Source of the DNA: Sulfuriferula sp. AH1
GTDB taxonomy: Bacteria; Pseudomonadota; Gammaproteobacteria; Burkholderiales; Sulfuriferulaceae
Length of the DNA stretch: 64,000 bases
NCBI RefSeq assembly: GCF_002162035.1
Contig: NZ_CP021138.1
Location: 1,178,001 to 1,242,000, forward strand
Direction of reading: 5' to 3'
Positions 1 to 10,972 of the stretch are shown here, piece after piece (position 1 is the stretch's first letter; every line of letters starts with the position of its first letter). The notes beneath the pieces are model-generated. The model saw only the letters and a program-made list of their open reading frames with translations. It was not told the DNA's origin and ran no database searches. The translations under genes and the position numbers were made by a program.

Positions 1-1263
1 ACGGCCCGTTACGGCACACCGCAGGATTTCATGTTCCTGGTGGATGCGCTGCATCGGGACGGCATCGGCGTCATCCTCGACTGGGTGCCGTCGCATTTCC
101 CTGACGATGCTCACGGCCTCGCTCAATTTGACGGCACTTATCTGTTCGAGCACGCCGATCCGCGCCAGGGCTATCACCCGGACTGGCACAGTGCGATTTT
201 CAATTACGGACGGCATGAAATCCGCGCATTTTTAGCCAGCAGTGCGTTGTTCTGGCTGGATAAATATCACATCGACGGACTGCGCGTGGATGCTGTCGCG
301 TCGATGCTGTATCTGGATTACGGGCGCAGGCACGGCGAGTGGATTCCCAATCAGTATGGCGGCAGGGAGAATCTGGATGCCGTCGCCTTTCTGCGCGATC
401 TCAACGAGGCAATCTACCGCGATTATCCCGATGTGCAGACCTTTGCCGAGGAATCGACTTCCTGGCCCATGGTGTCCCGCCCTACGTATACCGGCGGGCT
501 TGGATTCGGTCTGAAATGGAACATGGGCTGGATGCATGACACGCTCAAGTATTTTTCGCAAGACCCGGTTTACCGGAAATATCACCATGCCCAGCTTATT
601 TTCAGTATCTGGTATGCCTTTTCGGAGAACTTCGTGCTGCCGTTTTCGCATGACGAAGTCGTGCATGGCAAAGGTTCGCTGATCGGGAAAATGCCGGGCG
701 ACGAATGGCAGCAGTTCGCCAACCTGCGCTTGCTGTATGGCTACATGTGGGGACATCCGGGCAAGAAGCTGCTGTTCATGGGCTGCGAATTCGGTCAGAA
801 GCGCGAATGGCAGCACGAAGAGAGCCTGGAATGGGCGGTACTGCAATACCCGCGACATGCCGGATTGCGGCGCTGGGTGGAAGATCTCAACCATTTCTAT
901 CGTAGCGAACCGGCACTTTATCAGAATGATTTCAATGCGGAAGGATTCGAGTGGATGGACTGCAACGACGCGGAAAAAAGCGTCGTGAGCTTTGTGCGGC
1001 ATGGCAGTGCTGCAGGCGAGACACTGCTGGTGGTATGCAATTTTACGCCGGTCGTACGCGAGAATTATCTGGTCGGCGTACCGGTTGGCGGTTATTGGCA
1101 TGAAGTGCTCAACAGCGATGCCGAGCTGTATGGCGGCAGTGGGATAGGCAATTTCGGTGGCAGGGAAGCGGCGCCGGTCGCTGCCGGGAACATGTACCAT
1201 TCGCTGATATTGCGCCTGCCGCCGCTGGGTGTCCTATACTTCAAGCAGGGGGGCGATGCATGA
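1..1263 (+). CDS. glgB: 1,4-alpha-glucan branching enzyme GlgB (5' end outside window)
   Basis: The reading frame is open from base 1, so the N-terminal part (CBM48 domain and start of the GH13 barrel) lies outside the window. The visible 420 or so codons cover most of the barrel and the C-terminal beta domain. Family motifs seen are [11 protein letters not shown], the nucleophile region [18 protein letters not shown], the acid/base region FAEEST, and [15 protein letters not shown]. GlgB transfers alpha-1,4 chains to alpha-1,6 branch points in cytoplasmic glycogen. The stop overlaps the glgE start as ATGA, so the two are translationally coupled. This fits the GlgE pathway, where GlgB branches the chains that GlgE makes. 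Confidence 0.97.
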   Translation, partial: TARYGTPQDFMFLVDALHRDGIGVILDWVPSHFPDDAHGLAQFDGTYLFEHADPRQGYHPDWHSAIFNYGRHEIRAFLASSALFWLDKYHIDGLRVDAVASMLYLDYGRRHGEWIPNQYGGRENLDAVAFLRDLNEAIYRDYPDVQTFAEESTSWPMVSRPTYTGGLGFGLKWNMGWMHDTLKYFSQDPVYRKYHHAQLIFSIWYAFSENFVLPFSHDEVVHGKGSLIGKMPGDEWQQFANLRLLYGYMWGHPGKKLLFMGCEFGQKREWQHEESLEWAVLQYPRHAGLRRWVEDLNHFYRSEPALYQNDFNAEGFEWMDCNDAEKSVVSFVRHGSAAGETLLVVCNFTPVVRENYLVGVPVGGYWHEVLNSDAELYGGSGIGNFGGREAAPVAAGNMYHSLILRLPPLGVLYFKQGGDA

Positions 1264-3254
1264 CGATTATTCCCGAGCTTGATGGCAGACAGCGAGTTGT
1301 GATCGAAAACGTACGGCCGGAGATCGATGCCGGGCGTTTCCCTGTCAAACGCGTCATCGGTCAGTCTGTCGAAGTGGAAGCGGATGCATTCACCGACGGG
1401 CACGATGCGTTGAGATGCGTGCTGCGTTACCGGCATGAATCCGAAAGCAGGTGGCGCGAGATGTCGATGGTGTCGCTCGGCAACGATCGCTGGCGTGCCG
1501 CTTTTCCTGTCGCCGAATTGGGCCGGTATCTTTATACGGTGACCGCATGGGTCGACCATTTCCTGTCCTGGCAGCATGAAATAGTACGCCGCAATGACGC
1601 GCAGGATATTGCAGTGGCGTTGCAAATGGGATCAAGGCTGATCGGCGAGGCGGCGCAACGCGCGACCGGCGACGACCGGCTGCAATTGCAGCAATATGCA
1701 AAGGAAATGGGCGTTGCCGATGCAGATGCCGGCAAGCATCTGGCCATTTCGCAAATGCTGACCAGCCTGATGGTGCGTTATTCGGACCGCAGTCTGGCTA
1801 CCCATTACCCGCTGGAGCTGACCGTTCGCGCCGAGCGGGTAAAAGCGCTTTACAGCACCTGGTATGAGTTGTTTCCGCGTTCATGTGTCGATGACGGCAT
1901 GGATCACGGCACGTTTGCGGAATGTGAAAAAAGGCTGCCTTCCATAGCGAAGATGGGATTCGATGTGGTGTATCTGCCGCCGATTCATCCCATCGGCGTG
2001 ACCAAACGCAAAGGCCCGAATAACACCCTGCTGGCGAGCGCAGGCGATCCGGGAAGCCCGTGGGCGATCGGTGCAGCGGATGGCGGCCACAAGGCAATTC
2101 ATCCGCAATTGGGCACACTGGAAGATTTCGCCAGTCTGGTGCAGCGCGCGCGCGATCTCGGTATCGATATTGCGCTCGATATCGCGTTGCAATGCTCGCC
2201 CGATCATCCGTATGTGCATGAGCACCCCGAATGGTTCCGCCATCGGCCGGACGGCAGCATCCAGTATGCGGAAAACCCGCCCAAGAAATATCAGGATATC
2301 TACCCGTTCAATTTTGAGAACGAAAACTGGCGTGAATTATGGCAGGAACTGCTCGACGTGTTTCTGTTCTGGATCGGTCAGGGCGTAAGCATATTCCGTG
2401 TCGATAACCCGCATACCAAACCGTTCCCTTTCTGGGAATGGCTGATCGGGCAGGTGCACCGCGATCACCCGCAGACGATTTTTCTGGCCGAGGCGTTTAC
2501 CCGTCCGAAAGTGATATACCGGCTTGCCAAGCTCGGCTTCAGCCAGTCCTACAACTATTTCCCCTGGCGCAATACGAAGGGCGAGATCGAGGCCTATTTC
2601 ACCGAACTCACGCGTTCGGAAGTACGCGAATATTTCCGCCCCAATCTGTGGCCGAATACCCCGGATATCCTCACCGAATACCTGCAGTTCGGCGGACGGC
2701 CGGCATTCATGCTGCGCCTGGTGCTGGCTGCGACGCTGGGTGCGAGTTACGGCATCTACGGGCCGGCTTACGAATTGATGGAAGCGAGCCCGCGGGAGAG
2801 CGGGGGAGAAGAATATCTCGACTCCGAGAAATACCAGGTACGCCGCTGGAACCTCGATCGCGCAGACAGCCTGAATGATTTTATCGCCAGGATTAACCGT
2901 ATCCGCCGCGAAAACCCGGCACTGCAGCAGGATCACTGTCTGCAGTTCTTTAATGTCGACAACGAGGCGCTGCTCTGCTACGCCAAAACCACGGCGGATA
3001 ACACCGAGATCATCGTGGTCGTCGCCAATCTCGACCCGCATCATACCCAGTCCGGCTGGGTTACGCTGCCCATGAAGGCGCTGGGGCTGGATACCGAACG
3101 CGCCTATCAGGTGCACGATCTGGTCACGGACGCGCGCTTTTTGTGGAAAGGCGAGCGTAATTACGTGGAAATCATTCCGCGAACTGCGCCGGCACATATT
3201 TTCAAGTTGCGCCGGCGAGTCCGTACCGAACGTGACTTCGATTATTTTTTGTAA
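1260..3254 (+). CDS. glgE: alpha-1,4-glucan:maltose-1-phosphate maltosyltransferase GlgE
   Basis: The 664-residue protein has the length and architecture of GlgE, a GH13_3 enzyme that adds maltosyl units from maltose-1-phosphate to glucan chains. Visible are an N-terminal beta domain (about 1-110), a helical insert (about 110-190), the PPIHPIG and GSPWAIG motifs near 240-270, the nucleophile Asp382 in RVDNPHTKP and the acid/base Glu411 in FLAEAFTRP. The start is the ATG inside the ATGA overlap with glgB. The next gene encodes TreS-maltokinase, which makes its substrate. The family assignment is secure. Confidence 0.97.
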   Translation: MTIIPELDGRQRVVIENVRPEIDAGRFPVKRVIGQSVEVEADAFTDGHDALRCVLRYRHESESRWREMSMVSLGNDRWRAAFPVAELGRYLYTVTAWVDHFLSWQHEIVRRNDAQDIAVALQMGSRLIGEAAQRATGDDRLQLQQYAKEMGVADADAGKHLAISQMLTSLMVRYSDRSLATHYPLELTVRAERVKALYSTWYELFPRSCVDDGMDHGTFAECEKRLPSIAKMGFDVVYLPPIHPIGVTKRKGPNNTLLASAGDPGSPWAIGAADGGHKAIHPQLGTLEDFASLVQRARDLGIDIALDIALQCSPDHPYVHEHPEWFRHRPDGSIQYAENPPKKYQDIYPFNFENENWRELWQELLDVFLFWIGQGVSIFRVDNPHTKPFPFWEWLIGQVHRDHPQTIFLAEAFTRPKVIYRLAKLGFSQSYNYFPWRNTKGEIEAYFTELTRSEVREYFRPNLWPNTPDILTEYLQFGGRPAFMLRLVLAATLGASYGIYGPAYELMEASPRESGGEEYLDSEKYQVRRWNLDRADSLNDFIARINRIRRENPALQQDHCLQFFNVDNEALLCYAKTTADNTEIIVVVANLDPHHTQSGWVTLPMKALGLDTERAYQVHDLVTDARFLWKGERNYVEIIPRTAPAHIFKLRRRVRTERDFDYFL

Positions 3255-3274
3255 GATTTCTGTAAGAGGGAGCC

Positions 3275-6200
3275 ATGCACGATACCCAATCCAGCAAGGA
3301 AGAAGTCGCCGAGGATTATGCGCTGTGGATGGCAGACCCGCTCTGGTACAAGGACGCTGTGATTTACGAATTGCACGTCAAGGCTTTTTTCGACAGCGAC
3401 AATAATGGTATCGGCGATTTTGCCGGATTGATCCAGAAACTCGATTACTTGCAGAACCTGGGGGTCAATACGCTCTGGCTGCTGCCGTTTTATCCATCGC
3501 CGATGCGCGACGACGGCTACGACATATCGGATTACCACGATATCCATCCGGAATACGGCACCATGGCCGATTTCAAACAGTTCGTGAAGGAGGCGCACCG
3601 CCGTGGTCTGAAAGTCATTACCGAGCTGGTCATCAATCACACTTCGGATCAGCATCCCTGGTTTCAGGCGGCGCGGCGTGCGCCTGCCGGTTCCGACAAG
3701 CGCGATTTTTACGTATGGAGCGATACCAACCAGAAATTCCCCGAGACGCGTATTATCTTTACGGACGCCGAAAAATCCAACTGGACCTGGGATGAGGAAG
3801 CCAAAGCCTATTACTGGCATCGTTTTTTCTCCCACCAGCCCGACCTCAACCACAATAACCCGCAGGTAGTGAAGGCGGTCATCAAACTCATGCGTTTCTG
3901 GCTGGATCTGGGCGTGGACGGCATGCGGCTGGATGCGATCCCGTACCTGTGCGTGCGCGAGGGCACTTTGAACGAAAACCTGCCGGAGACGCACGCAGTG
4001 ATCAAGCAGATGCGCGCGGTGATCGATGCGCATTATCAGAACCGGGTATTCCTCGCCGAAGCCAATCAATGGCCGGAAGACGTGCGCGACTACTTCGGCG
4101 ACGGCGACGAATGCCACATGGCCTACCATTTCCCCCTCATGCCACGCATGTACATGGCTATCGCGCAGGAAGACCGCCACCCCATCGTCGAGATCATGCG
4201 CCAGACGCCGGATATCCCGGACACCTGCCAATGGTCCGTTTTCCTGCGCAACCATGATGAGCTGACGCTGGAGATGGTCACCGACAAAGAACGTGACTAC
4301 ATGTACCAGATGTATGCCAGCGATGCGCGGGCGCGCGTCAATGTCGGCATCCGCCGCCGGCTGGCGCCGTTGATGGATAACGAATTCGACAAGATCCGGC
4401 TGATGAACGGCTTGCTGCTGTCCATGCCGGGTTCGCCCATCATCTATTACGGCGACGAGATCGGCATGGGTGACAATTTTTTCCTCGGCGATCGCAATGG
4501 CGTGCGCACGCCGATGCAGTGGAGCCCTGACCGCAATGCCGGGTTTTCACACGCCGATCCGCAGCGCCTGTATCTGCCGCCAATCATGGATTCGGTGTAT
4601 GGCTATGAAGCAGTCAATGTGGAGGCGCAGCTGCGCGAGCGAGCGTCATTGCTGAATTGGATGCAGCGCGTGCTGGCCGTGCGTAAAAACCATCAGGCAT
4701 TCGGCCGCGGCAAGCTGATCTTTCTGCATCCCGGCAACCGCAAGATACTCGCCTATCTGCGAACGTACGATGAAGACATCATCCTCTGCGTCGCCAACCT
4801 GTCGCGTGCCGCGCAGCCGGTCGAGCTCGATCTTTCCGCCTACAAGGGCTGCGTGCCTGTGGAACTGATGGGGCGCACGGCTTTTCCGCCGATAGGCGAT
4901 CTGCCGTATCTGCTCACATTGTCCGGCCATAGTTTTTACTGGTTCCGCCTGACAAGAAGCGAGGAAATCCCGGCATGGCATGAGGGATATCAGCCTTCCG
5001 AAGAATTGCCGATGCTGGTGCTGTTCGACGGCTGGCGCAGTTTCTTCCGTGACCGCGTGGTGCCTTGGCGCATCGCGATGGCGGAAAGAGTCCGTACCCA
5101 GCTTGAAGAAGAATCGCTGCCGCCTTTCGTTGCAGCGCAGCGCTGGTACGGCGGCAAAGGCGAAACGGTACGGCGCGTCGCATTGGTAGATCATGTCGAA
5201 TGGGGCAGCGACGAGAGCAAATGGCTGGTCGCGCTGTTTCAGGTGGAAAGCAAAGCTGGTGCGGCACAGCCCTGCTTTTTGCCCCTGACACTGACCTGGG
5301 AAAGCGCCGGCGAAGAACGCATCAGGATGCTGCTGCCGGCCACCGTGGCCAAAGTGCGGCAGCAGTCCAAAATCGGCATTCTGGCCGATGCGTTTGCCGA
5401 TGAAGCCTTCTGTCGCGCACTGGTACGCGCCATCGGCGCGCAGGATACGCTGCAATGCGAGCATGGTAGCATCCGGTTCTTGCCTGCTGCGGCTTTTTCC
5501 CTGATCGCAGGAAGAGAAGATATCAGCACGCTGCAAGTGCGGATGCCGGGCACGCAGGGCAGCAATACTGCCGTGGTGCTGGGGGAGCGGCTGTTCCTGA
5601 AGGGTTATCGGCGCTTGCAATCCGGGACGCAGCCGGAACTGGAGATCGGGCGTTTCCTCACCGAAGTGGCGAAATTCTCCAATATCGTGCCGGTAGCCGG
5701 TGCCGTGGAATATCTGGCTGCAGACGGCAGCACTTCGACGCTCGCCTTGTTGCAGGAATATGTGGAAAACCAGGGCGATGGCTGGAGCTATACCATCAGT
5801 TATCTTGAGCGCTTCCTCGAAGAATGCCAGGCAACGATGGTCCCACCGGGGCCGACTGCGCAAACCCATGGCGCCTATCTGCTATTGATGCGCACGTTGG
5901 GTCAGCGCACGGGCGAATTGCATAAGGCGCTGGCGGCGCACACCGGTAATCCGGCGTTTGATCCGGAACCTGTGACTTCCGACGATATGAGCATCTGGAG
6001 CCGACAGATCCAGGAAGAGGTCGAGGCCACGCTGACAAGGCTCGAAGCTTCCGGTGCCGGACTGTCAGAGCCGGTGCGCCGTGATGCGCAGTTGCTGCTC
6101 GAACACCGCAGTGCCATCCTCGAGCGCCTGCATGCAAGCGTCAGGCAACCCATGCAGACAGTCAAGATACGCTATCACGGCGATTACCACCTCGGTCAGG

Positions 6201-6643
6201 TCCTGCTTACCCAGAACGATTTCGTCATCATCGATTTTGAGGGTGAGCCGGCCCGTCCGATTTCCGAGCGCAGCCGCAAACATTCACCGTTGAAGGATGT
6301 GGCAGGCATGTTGCGTTCATTCAGTTATGCAGCCTACTCGGCGCTGGCTAGTGGCGTGGAGCGTCCCGAGGACCTGGCACTGCTGGAGCCGGTGGTGCAG
6401 GAATGGAAGGCAGAAGCGGGGCGGGTATTCCTCCTGGCCTACGAAGAAGCCGTACGTGACGCCGGTTTGTACCCGCAAGGGCAGTCGTTGCATCTCTTGC
6501 TTGATCTGTTTGTGCTGGAAAAAGCTTTCTATGAATTGCGCTACGAGCTGGATCACCGCCCCGACTGGGTAAGTATTCCCCTGCGTGGCATTCTGGATAT
6601 GGTTAACGGGCCGTCAAATACCGGGCAGAGCGCCCCCGCCTAG
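3275..6643 (+). CDS. treS: trehalose synthase / maltokinase fusion (TreS-Mak)
   Basis: The 1122-residue protein joins two enzymes. Residues 20-570 are trehalose synthase (GH13_16), which interconverts trehalose and maltose. Asp220 (GMRLDAIPYL), Glu262 (FLAEANQWP) and Asp328 (FLRNHDELT) are the catalytic carboxylates. Residues about 600-1110 are maltokinase: RWYGGKG near 622, YHGDYHLGQVL near 966 and IDFEGEPARP near 986 match the aminoglycoside-kinase-like fold that phosphorylates maltose. The product, maltose-1-phosphate, feeds GlgE just upstream. Such TreS-Mak fusions are known in many bacteria. An AAGAGGGAG ribosome site precedes the ATG by 2-3 bases. Confidence 0.97.
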   Translation: MHDTQSSKEEVAEDYALWMADPLWYKDAVIYELHVKAFFDSDNNGIGDFAGLIQKLDYLQNLGVNTLWLLPFYPSPMRDDGYDISDYHDIHPEYGTMADFKQFVKEAHRRGLKVITELVINHTSDQHPWFQAARRAPAGSDKRDFYVWSDTNQKFPETRIIFTDAEKSNWTWDEEAKAYYWHRFFSHQPDLNHNNPQVVKAVIKLMRFWLDLGVDGMRLDAIPYLCVREGTLNENLPETHAVIKQMRAVIDAHYQNRVFLAEANQWPEDVRDYFGDGDECHMAYHFPLMPRMYMAIAQEDRHPIVEIMRQTPDIPDTCQWSVFLRNHDELTLEMVTDKERDYMYQMYASDARARVNVGIRRRLAPLMDNEFDKIRLMNGLLLSMPGSPIIYYGDEIGMGDNFFLGDRNGVRTPMQWSPDRNAGFSHADPQRLYLPPIMDSVYGYEAVNVEAQLRERASLLNWMQRVLAVRKNHQAFGRGKLIFLHPGNRKILAYLRTYDEDIILCVANLSRAAQPVELDLSAYKGCVPVELMGRTAFPPIGDLPYLLTLSGHSFYWFRLTRSEEIPAWHEGYQPSEELPMLVLFDGWRSFFRDRVVPWRIAMAERVRTQLEEESLPPFVAAQRWYGGKGETVRRVALVDHVEWGSDESKWLVALFQVESKAGAAQPCFLPLTLTWESAGEERIRMLLPATVAKVRQQSKIGILADAFADEAFCRALVRAIGAQDTLQCEHGSIRFLPAAAFSLIAGREDISTLQVRMPGTQGSNTAVVLGERLFLKGYRRLQSGTQPELEIGRFLTEVAKFSNIVPVAGAVEYLAADGSTSTLALLQEYVENQGDGWSYTISYLERFLEECQATMVPPGPTAQTHGAYLLLMRTLGQRTGELHKALAAHTGNPAFDPEPVTSDDMSIWSRQIQEEVEATLTRLEASGAGLSEPVRRDAQLLLEHRSAILERLHASVRQPMQTVKIRYHGDYHLGQVLLTQNDFVIIDFEGEPARPISERSRKHSPLKDVAGMLRSFSYAAYSALASGVERPEDLALLEPVVQEWKAEAGRVFLLAYEEAVRDAGLYPQGQSLHLLLDLFVLEKAFYELRYELDHRPDWVSIPLRGILDMVNGPSNTGQSAPA

Positions 6644-6699
6644 GTATGGCAGGATTTTTTGAGTAAGGAACCGCAGTTCAATATGACCTGGAGAAAATC

Positions 6700-7416
6700 A
6701 TGGAACAGGTGAGCATAGCACTGGAACCGCTGAAGGCGTTCCTCATCCAGCTGGGCGAATTTCTGCCCAAGCTGTTCGTCGCCGCGATCATTCTGCTGGC
6801 CGGCTGGTTGCTGGCCAAAGCGATCAGGCTGGCGGTATTGAAGGGCTTGAAGTCGATCAATTTCAATGTCCTTACCGAGCGCGCCGGTATCGACGGTTTT
6901 TTGCGGCAGGGCGGCATCGAGACCGGCACCGTCGCCATTCTTGCGGCGCTGGTCTACTGGCTGGTCATCCTGTCGGCGTTGATGATCGCTTTCAATAGCC
7001 TGGGGCTGGCACTGGTGACTGAATTCATCAGCCGGATCGTGCTGTTTGTGCCGAAGGTCATTCTGGCGGTGCTGATCCTGACGCTGGGTGCCTATTTCTC
7101 GCGCTTCATCGAGAACGCGATCATCGTCTACGGCAGCAACATCGAGCTCGAGGATGCCCAGATCCTCGGGCGGCTGGCGCGTTACGCCATCCTTGCATTC
7201 GTGGTGCTGATCGCGCTGGAGCAGGTGCAGGTGGCGACCGAGCTGATACGTTTGAGTTTCCTGATTTTGCTGGCGGGCGTCGTGCTGATGCTGGCACTGG
7301 CATTCGGGATCGGCGGCAAGGACAGGGCTGCGGATTTACTGGAGCGCTGGTGGCCCAAGGCGCCCCAAAAAGACCGAAACACCAAAGCGGACGTGCATCC
7401 GCCGGAGCAGGATTGA
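6700..7416 (+). CDS. MscS-type transmembrane-helix protein (mechanosensitive channel-like)
   Basis: This 238-residue protein has about five hydrophobic segments (around residues 22-47, 78-104, 107-135, 165-182 and 185-208). The sequence between the first two resembles the conserved TM-helix repeat of proteins annotated as small-conductance mechanosensitive channel-like. I do not see the MscS beta domain, so channel activity is inferred from family only. A GGAG ribosome site lies 6 bases before the ATG. It sits between treS-mak and glgC, all on the same strand. Placement of a membrane-tension protein inside a trehalose/glycogen locus would suit osmotic adaptation, but this is inference. Confidence 0.75.
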   Translation: MEQVSIALEPLKAFLIQLGEFLPKLFVAAIILLAGWLLAKAIRLAVLKGLKSINFNVLTERAGIDGFLRQGGIETGTVAILAALVYWLVILSALMIAFNSLGLALVTEFISRIVLFVPKVILAVLILTLGAYFSRFIENAIIVYGSNIELEDAQILGRLARYAILAFVVLIALEQVQVATELIRLSFLILLAGVVLMLALAFGIGGKDRAADLLERWWPKAPQKDRNTKADVHPPEQD

Positions 7417-7470
7417 AATATTCCCTGCATGCGGAAGTGCGTTGATTTATGACTTTCTATGGAGCAATAA

Positions 7471-8757
7471 GTGCACAGATATGCAAAAAAATCTCATTTC
7501 ACCAAAAACAGTAATGATGGAGTCAAGATGAGTCCGTTACCTACTGTTCTGGCGGTCGTGCTCGCGGGCGGAGAGGGATCGAGACTGTACCCGCTGACCG
7601 AGCCGCGTTCCAAACCTTCCGTGCCTTTTGGCGGCCGTTACCGGATCGTCGATTTCGTACTCAGCAATCTGATGAATTCCGGCATTCATTCGATCTATCT
7701 TCTGGTGCAATACAAATCGCAATCGCTTATCGAGCACGTGAACCGCGCATGGACGCTGTCCAATGCGATTCCGGGGCAGTTTATTACCGTCGTGCCGCCG
7801 CAGATGCGGGAGGGACCGGAGTGGTTTCAGGGCACGGCGGATGCGGTATGCCAGAACCTGCACCTGATCGAGAGCCGGGCGCCTGACATGGTGGCGGTAT
7901 TCGGTGCGGATCATATTTACCGTATGGATATCCGGCAGATGATGCGCTTTCACAAAGAGCGCAATGCGGATGTCACTGTGGCAGCGATTCCTGTCCCGCT
8001 CCAGCAGGCATCGTCGTTCGGCGTGATTACTGCAGATGATGACGGGCGCATCAGGGAATTCCTGGAGAAACCGGAACACCCGGTGCCCATGCCCGGGCGT
8101 TCGGATTGTGCCTACGGCAGCATGGGTAACTACCTGTTCAATACCGAGGTGCTCAAGGAGGCGCTGCTGGAAGCCCGTGACCGTGGCGAGCATGATTTCG
8201 GACGGCATATCCTGCCGCGTCTGCTGAACACGCATCAGGTCTATGCCTATGATTTTTCCACCAACCGCATACCCGGCGTGCGCGATTATGAAGAACAGGG
8301 ATACTGGCGCGATGTCGGTACGCTGGACGCGTTTTATGACGCGCACATGGATGTATTGGGGATGGAGCCGCGTTTCAATATCTTCAATTCCAAGTGGCGC
8401 ATCTATTCGAGCGGCTACCAGGGGCCGACCGCGAAGATCATCGATGGCTATGTCAAGAACAGCATTGTCGGCGCCGGCTCCATGGTCAAAGGCGGTTCAA
8501 TCAAAAACTCCATCGTCCGGCGTGAAGTGATCATTGAGGAAGACGTGGAGCTGGAAGACTGCATCATCATGGATTACACCATCATCCGCAAAGGTGCCAG
8601 ATTGCGCCGCGTGATCGTCGACCGCTTCAATACCATTCCGGCGGGAACGCAGATCGGTTATGACCTCGAGGCCGATCGCGCCCGGTATCATATATCGGAA
8701 GCCGGGGTAGTGGTGGTTCCGAAAGGCGATGAATTGAATATCAGCCGGTATTTTTGA
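7471..8757 (+). CDS. glgC: glucose-1-phosphate adenylyltransferase GlgC
   Basis: GlgC makes ADP-glucose from glucose-1-phosphate and ATP, the committed step of classical glycogen synthesis. The N-terminal nucleotidyltransferase signature [20 protein letters not shown], the [14 protein letters not shown] motif, GTADAVCQN and a C-terminal left-handed beta-helix (from about residue 320) are all present. Length is 428 with the GTG start at 7471, close to the usual 420-430. An ATG at 7528 with its own GGAG site is an alternative that would remove 19 residues. No glycogen synthase gene is in the window, so ADP-glucose use must depend on a gene elsewhere. Confidence 0.95.
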   Translation: MHRYAKKSHFTKNSNDGVKMSPLPTVLAVVLAGGEGSRLYPLTEPRSKPSVPFGGRYRIVDFVLSNLMNSGIHSIYLLVQYKSQSLIEHVNRAWTLSNAIPGQFITVVPPQMREGPEWFQGTADAVCQNLHLIESRAPDMVAVFGADHIYRMDIRQMMRFHKERNADVTVAAIPVPLQQASSFGVITADDDGRIREFLEKPEHPVPMPGRSDCAYGSMGNYLFNTEVLKEALLEARDRGEHDFGRHILPRLLNTHQVYAYDFSTNRIPGVRDYEEQGYWRDVGTLDAFYDAHMDVLGMEPRFNIFNSKWRIYSSGYQGPTAKIIDGYVKNSIVGAGSMVKGGSIKNSIVRREVIIEEDVELEDCIIMDYTIIRKGARLRRVIVDRFNTIPAGTQIGYDLEADRARYHISEAGVVVVPKGDELNISRYF

Positions 8758-8774
8758 CATGAAAAAGGATAATG

Positions 8775-8808
8775 CTGACTGGGACGGACGGTCAGAGACT
8801 TGTTTTTT
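8775..8808 (+). terminator. weak intrinsic terminator-like hairpin after glgC
   Basis: CTGACTG (8775-8781) pairs with CGGTCAG (8789-8795), with one G-T wobble, and a run of six T follows after a short gap (8803-8808). The gap makes it weak. It may attenuate rather than end transcription before glgX. Confidence 0.35.
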
Positions 8809-8839
8809 ATTGTAAATACGATTCTTGCAGAGGTTCAGG

Positions 8840-10972
8840 ATGAGCAAATGGATATCGTCGGTTTGGCCGGGGCGCCCCTATCCGCGCGGTGCGAATTGGG
8901 ACGGTGAAGGCGTGAACTTCGCCATTTTTTCCGAGCATGCCGAGAAAGTCGAACTGTGTCTGTTCGATTCCAAAGGCCAGCGCGAGGTGCAGCGTATCGA
9001 GCTGAAGGAATGCACCAATCTGATCTGGCATTGTTATTTGCCCGAGGCCCGTCCAGGGCTGCTTTACGGCTTCCGGGTATACGGCCCCTATCGTCCCGCT
9101 GAAGGGCACCGTTTCAATCCCAACAAGCTGCTGATCGAGCCTTACGCAAAGGATATCGTGGGTACCCCGCTGTGGAGCGATGCGCATTTCGGATACCGCA
9201 TTGGCAGCAAGCGTGGCGATCTCTCTTTCGACCGCCGCGATAACGCCAGAGGCATGCCCAAATGCCGGGTCATCGATCAGGCCTTTACCTGGGGGAACGA
9301 CCGGCCACCCGATATCCGCTGGCATGACATGGTGATATACGAGCTGCACGTCAAAGGCTTTACCATGCAGCATCCGGATATTCCGCCGGAGTTTCGCGGG
9401 ACTTATGCCGGATTGACGATGGAACCCGCGATCGAGCACCTCAAGCAGCTTGGCATCACGACCGTCGAGCTGATGCCGGTGCACGCATTTCTCGACGACA
9501 GGCATCTGATCGAACGCGGGCTGCGCAATTACTGGGGATATAACTCCATCAGCTTCATGGCGCCGGATTCGCGTTATTCCGCAAGCGGCCATGTCAGCGA
9601 ATTCAAGACCATGGTCAAGACACTCCATTCGGCCGACATCGAGGTCATTCTCGACGTCGTCTACAATCATACGGCCGAAGGCAATCACCTCGGGCCGACC
9701 CTGTCATTCCGCGGTATCGACAATATCGCCTATTATCGGCTGGTGGACAATGATTCGCGTTATTACATGGATTACACCGGCTGCGGTAACACGCTCGATA
9801 TGCGGCATTCGCGGGTACTGCAGCTGATCATGGACAGCCTGCGTTACTGGGTGCAGGAAATGCATGTGGACGGTTTCCGTTTCGATCTGGCTTCGGCGCT
9901 GGCGCGTGAACTGCATGAAGTGAACCAGCTCGGCACGTTCTTCGATACCATACGCCAGGACCCGGTACTGAGCACGATCAAGCTCATCGCCGAACCCTGG
10001 GATCTGGGCGAAGGCGGCTATCAGGTCGGGAATTTCCCGCTGGGCTGGGCGGAATGGAACGACAAGTATCGGGACAGTGTCCGTGCTTACTGGAAAGGCG
10101 ATGGCGGCCTGATCGGCGAGCTCGCAAGGCGGCTCACCGGCTCCAGCGATCTGTATGAGCACAACGGACGCAGACCCCATGCCAGTATCAATTTCCTCAG
10201 CGCGCATGATGGATTCACCCTGCATGATCTGGTGACCTACAACAGCAAGCACAATGAAGCGAATCTGGAAGATAATCGCGATGGCAACGACAATAATCAT
10301 TCCTGGAATTGCGGCGTCGAAGGCGAAACGGACGATCCGGAGATCAACACTCTGCGCGCGCGGCAGAAACGCAATCTGCTGGCCACGCTGCTGTTTTCGC
10401 AGGGAGTGCCGATGCTGCTTGCCGGTGACGAAATGGGCCGTACCCAGCATGGCAACAATAATGCATATTGTCAGGACAATGAAATCAGCTGGTTGTCGTG
10501 GGATCTTAAACCGCAGGATAAAGAGCTGCTGGAATTCACTAAGCGAGTGATCGCGCTGCGCAAGGCACATCCATTGTTTCGCCGCAGCTATTTCTTTCAT
10601 GGCAAACCGATACGCGGCGGTGAGGTAAAGGACATTGTCTGGCTCAATCCGGATGGCTTCGAAATGAGCGAAGAAGACTGGAATCAGGCTTTCTCGCGCT
10701 GCCTGGGCGTCTACCTTGCCGGCGATAGTCTGGTCGAGACCGACGGGCGCGGGCGGCGCCTGCATGACGACAATCTGCTGCTGCTGATTAATGCGCATCA
10801 TGAAGACATCGCCTTTATGCTGCCCGAATTCGACGGGCATCATTATTGGGACGTATTGCTGGATACCTGTGATGCGGTCGGACAGCCGAAAGTTCTTCGT
10901 TACAAAGCCGGAGAGGGCTATCCTGTGGGTGGCCGGGCGCTGGTACTGCTGAAACAGGGTGAACCAAAATGA
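8840..10972 (+). CDS. glgX: glycogen debranching enzyme GlgX
   Basis: The protein has an N-terminal CBM48-like domain ([20 protein letters not shown]) followed by a GH13_11 barrel. Asp349 in [11 protein letters not shown] and Glu385 in [15 protein letters not shown] are the expected nucleophile and acid/base, and [16 protein letters not shown] carries the transition-state Asp. It cleaves alpha-1,6 branches of (limit-dextrin) glycogen. I place the start at the ATG at 8840, with AGAGG 6 bases before it, rather than at a TTG 15 bases upstream; this gives 710 residues. The stop overlaps treZ as ATGA. Next to TreY/TreZ it plays the TreX role of supplying linear maltodextrins for trehalose formation. 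Confidence 0.95.
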   Translation: MSKWISSVWPGRPYPRGANWDGEGVNFAIFSEHAEKVELCLFDSKGQREVQRIELKECTNLIWHCYLPEARPGLLYGFRVYGPYRPAEGHRFNPNKLLIEPYAKDIVGTPLWSDAHFGYRIGSKRGDLSFDRRDNARGMPKCRVIDQAFTWGNDRPPDIRWHDMVIYELHVKGFTMQHPDIPPEFRGTYAGLTMEPAIEHLKQLGITTVELMPVHAFLDDRHLIERGLRNYWGYNSISFMAPDSRYSASGHVSEFKTMVKTLHSADIEVILDVVYNHTAEGNHLGPTLSFRGIDNIAYYRLVDNDSRYYMDYTGCGNTLDMRHSRVLQLIMDSLRYWVQEMHVDGFRFDLASALARELHEVNQLGTFFDTIRQDPVLSTIKLIAEPWDLGEGGYQVGNFPLGWAEWNDKYRDSVRAYWKGDGGLIGELARRLTGSSDLYEHNGRRPHASINFLSAHDGFTLHDLVTYNSKHNEANLEDNRDGNDNNHSWNCGVEGETDDPEINTLRARQKRNLLATLLFSQGVPMLLAGDEMGRTQHGNNNAYCQDNEISWLSWDLKPQDKELLEFTKRVIALRKAHPLFRRSYFFHGKPIRGGEVKDIVWLNPDGFEMSEEDWNQAFSRCLGVYLAGDSLVETDGRGRRLHDDNLLLLINAHHEDIAFMLPEFDGHHYWDVLLDTCDAVGQPKVLRYKAGEGYPVGGRALVLLKQGEPK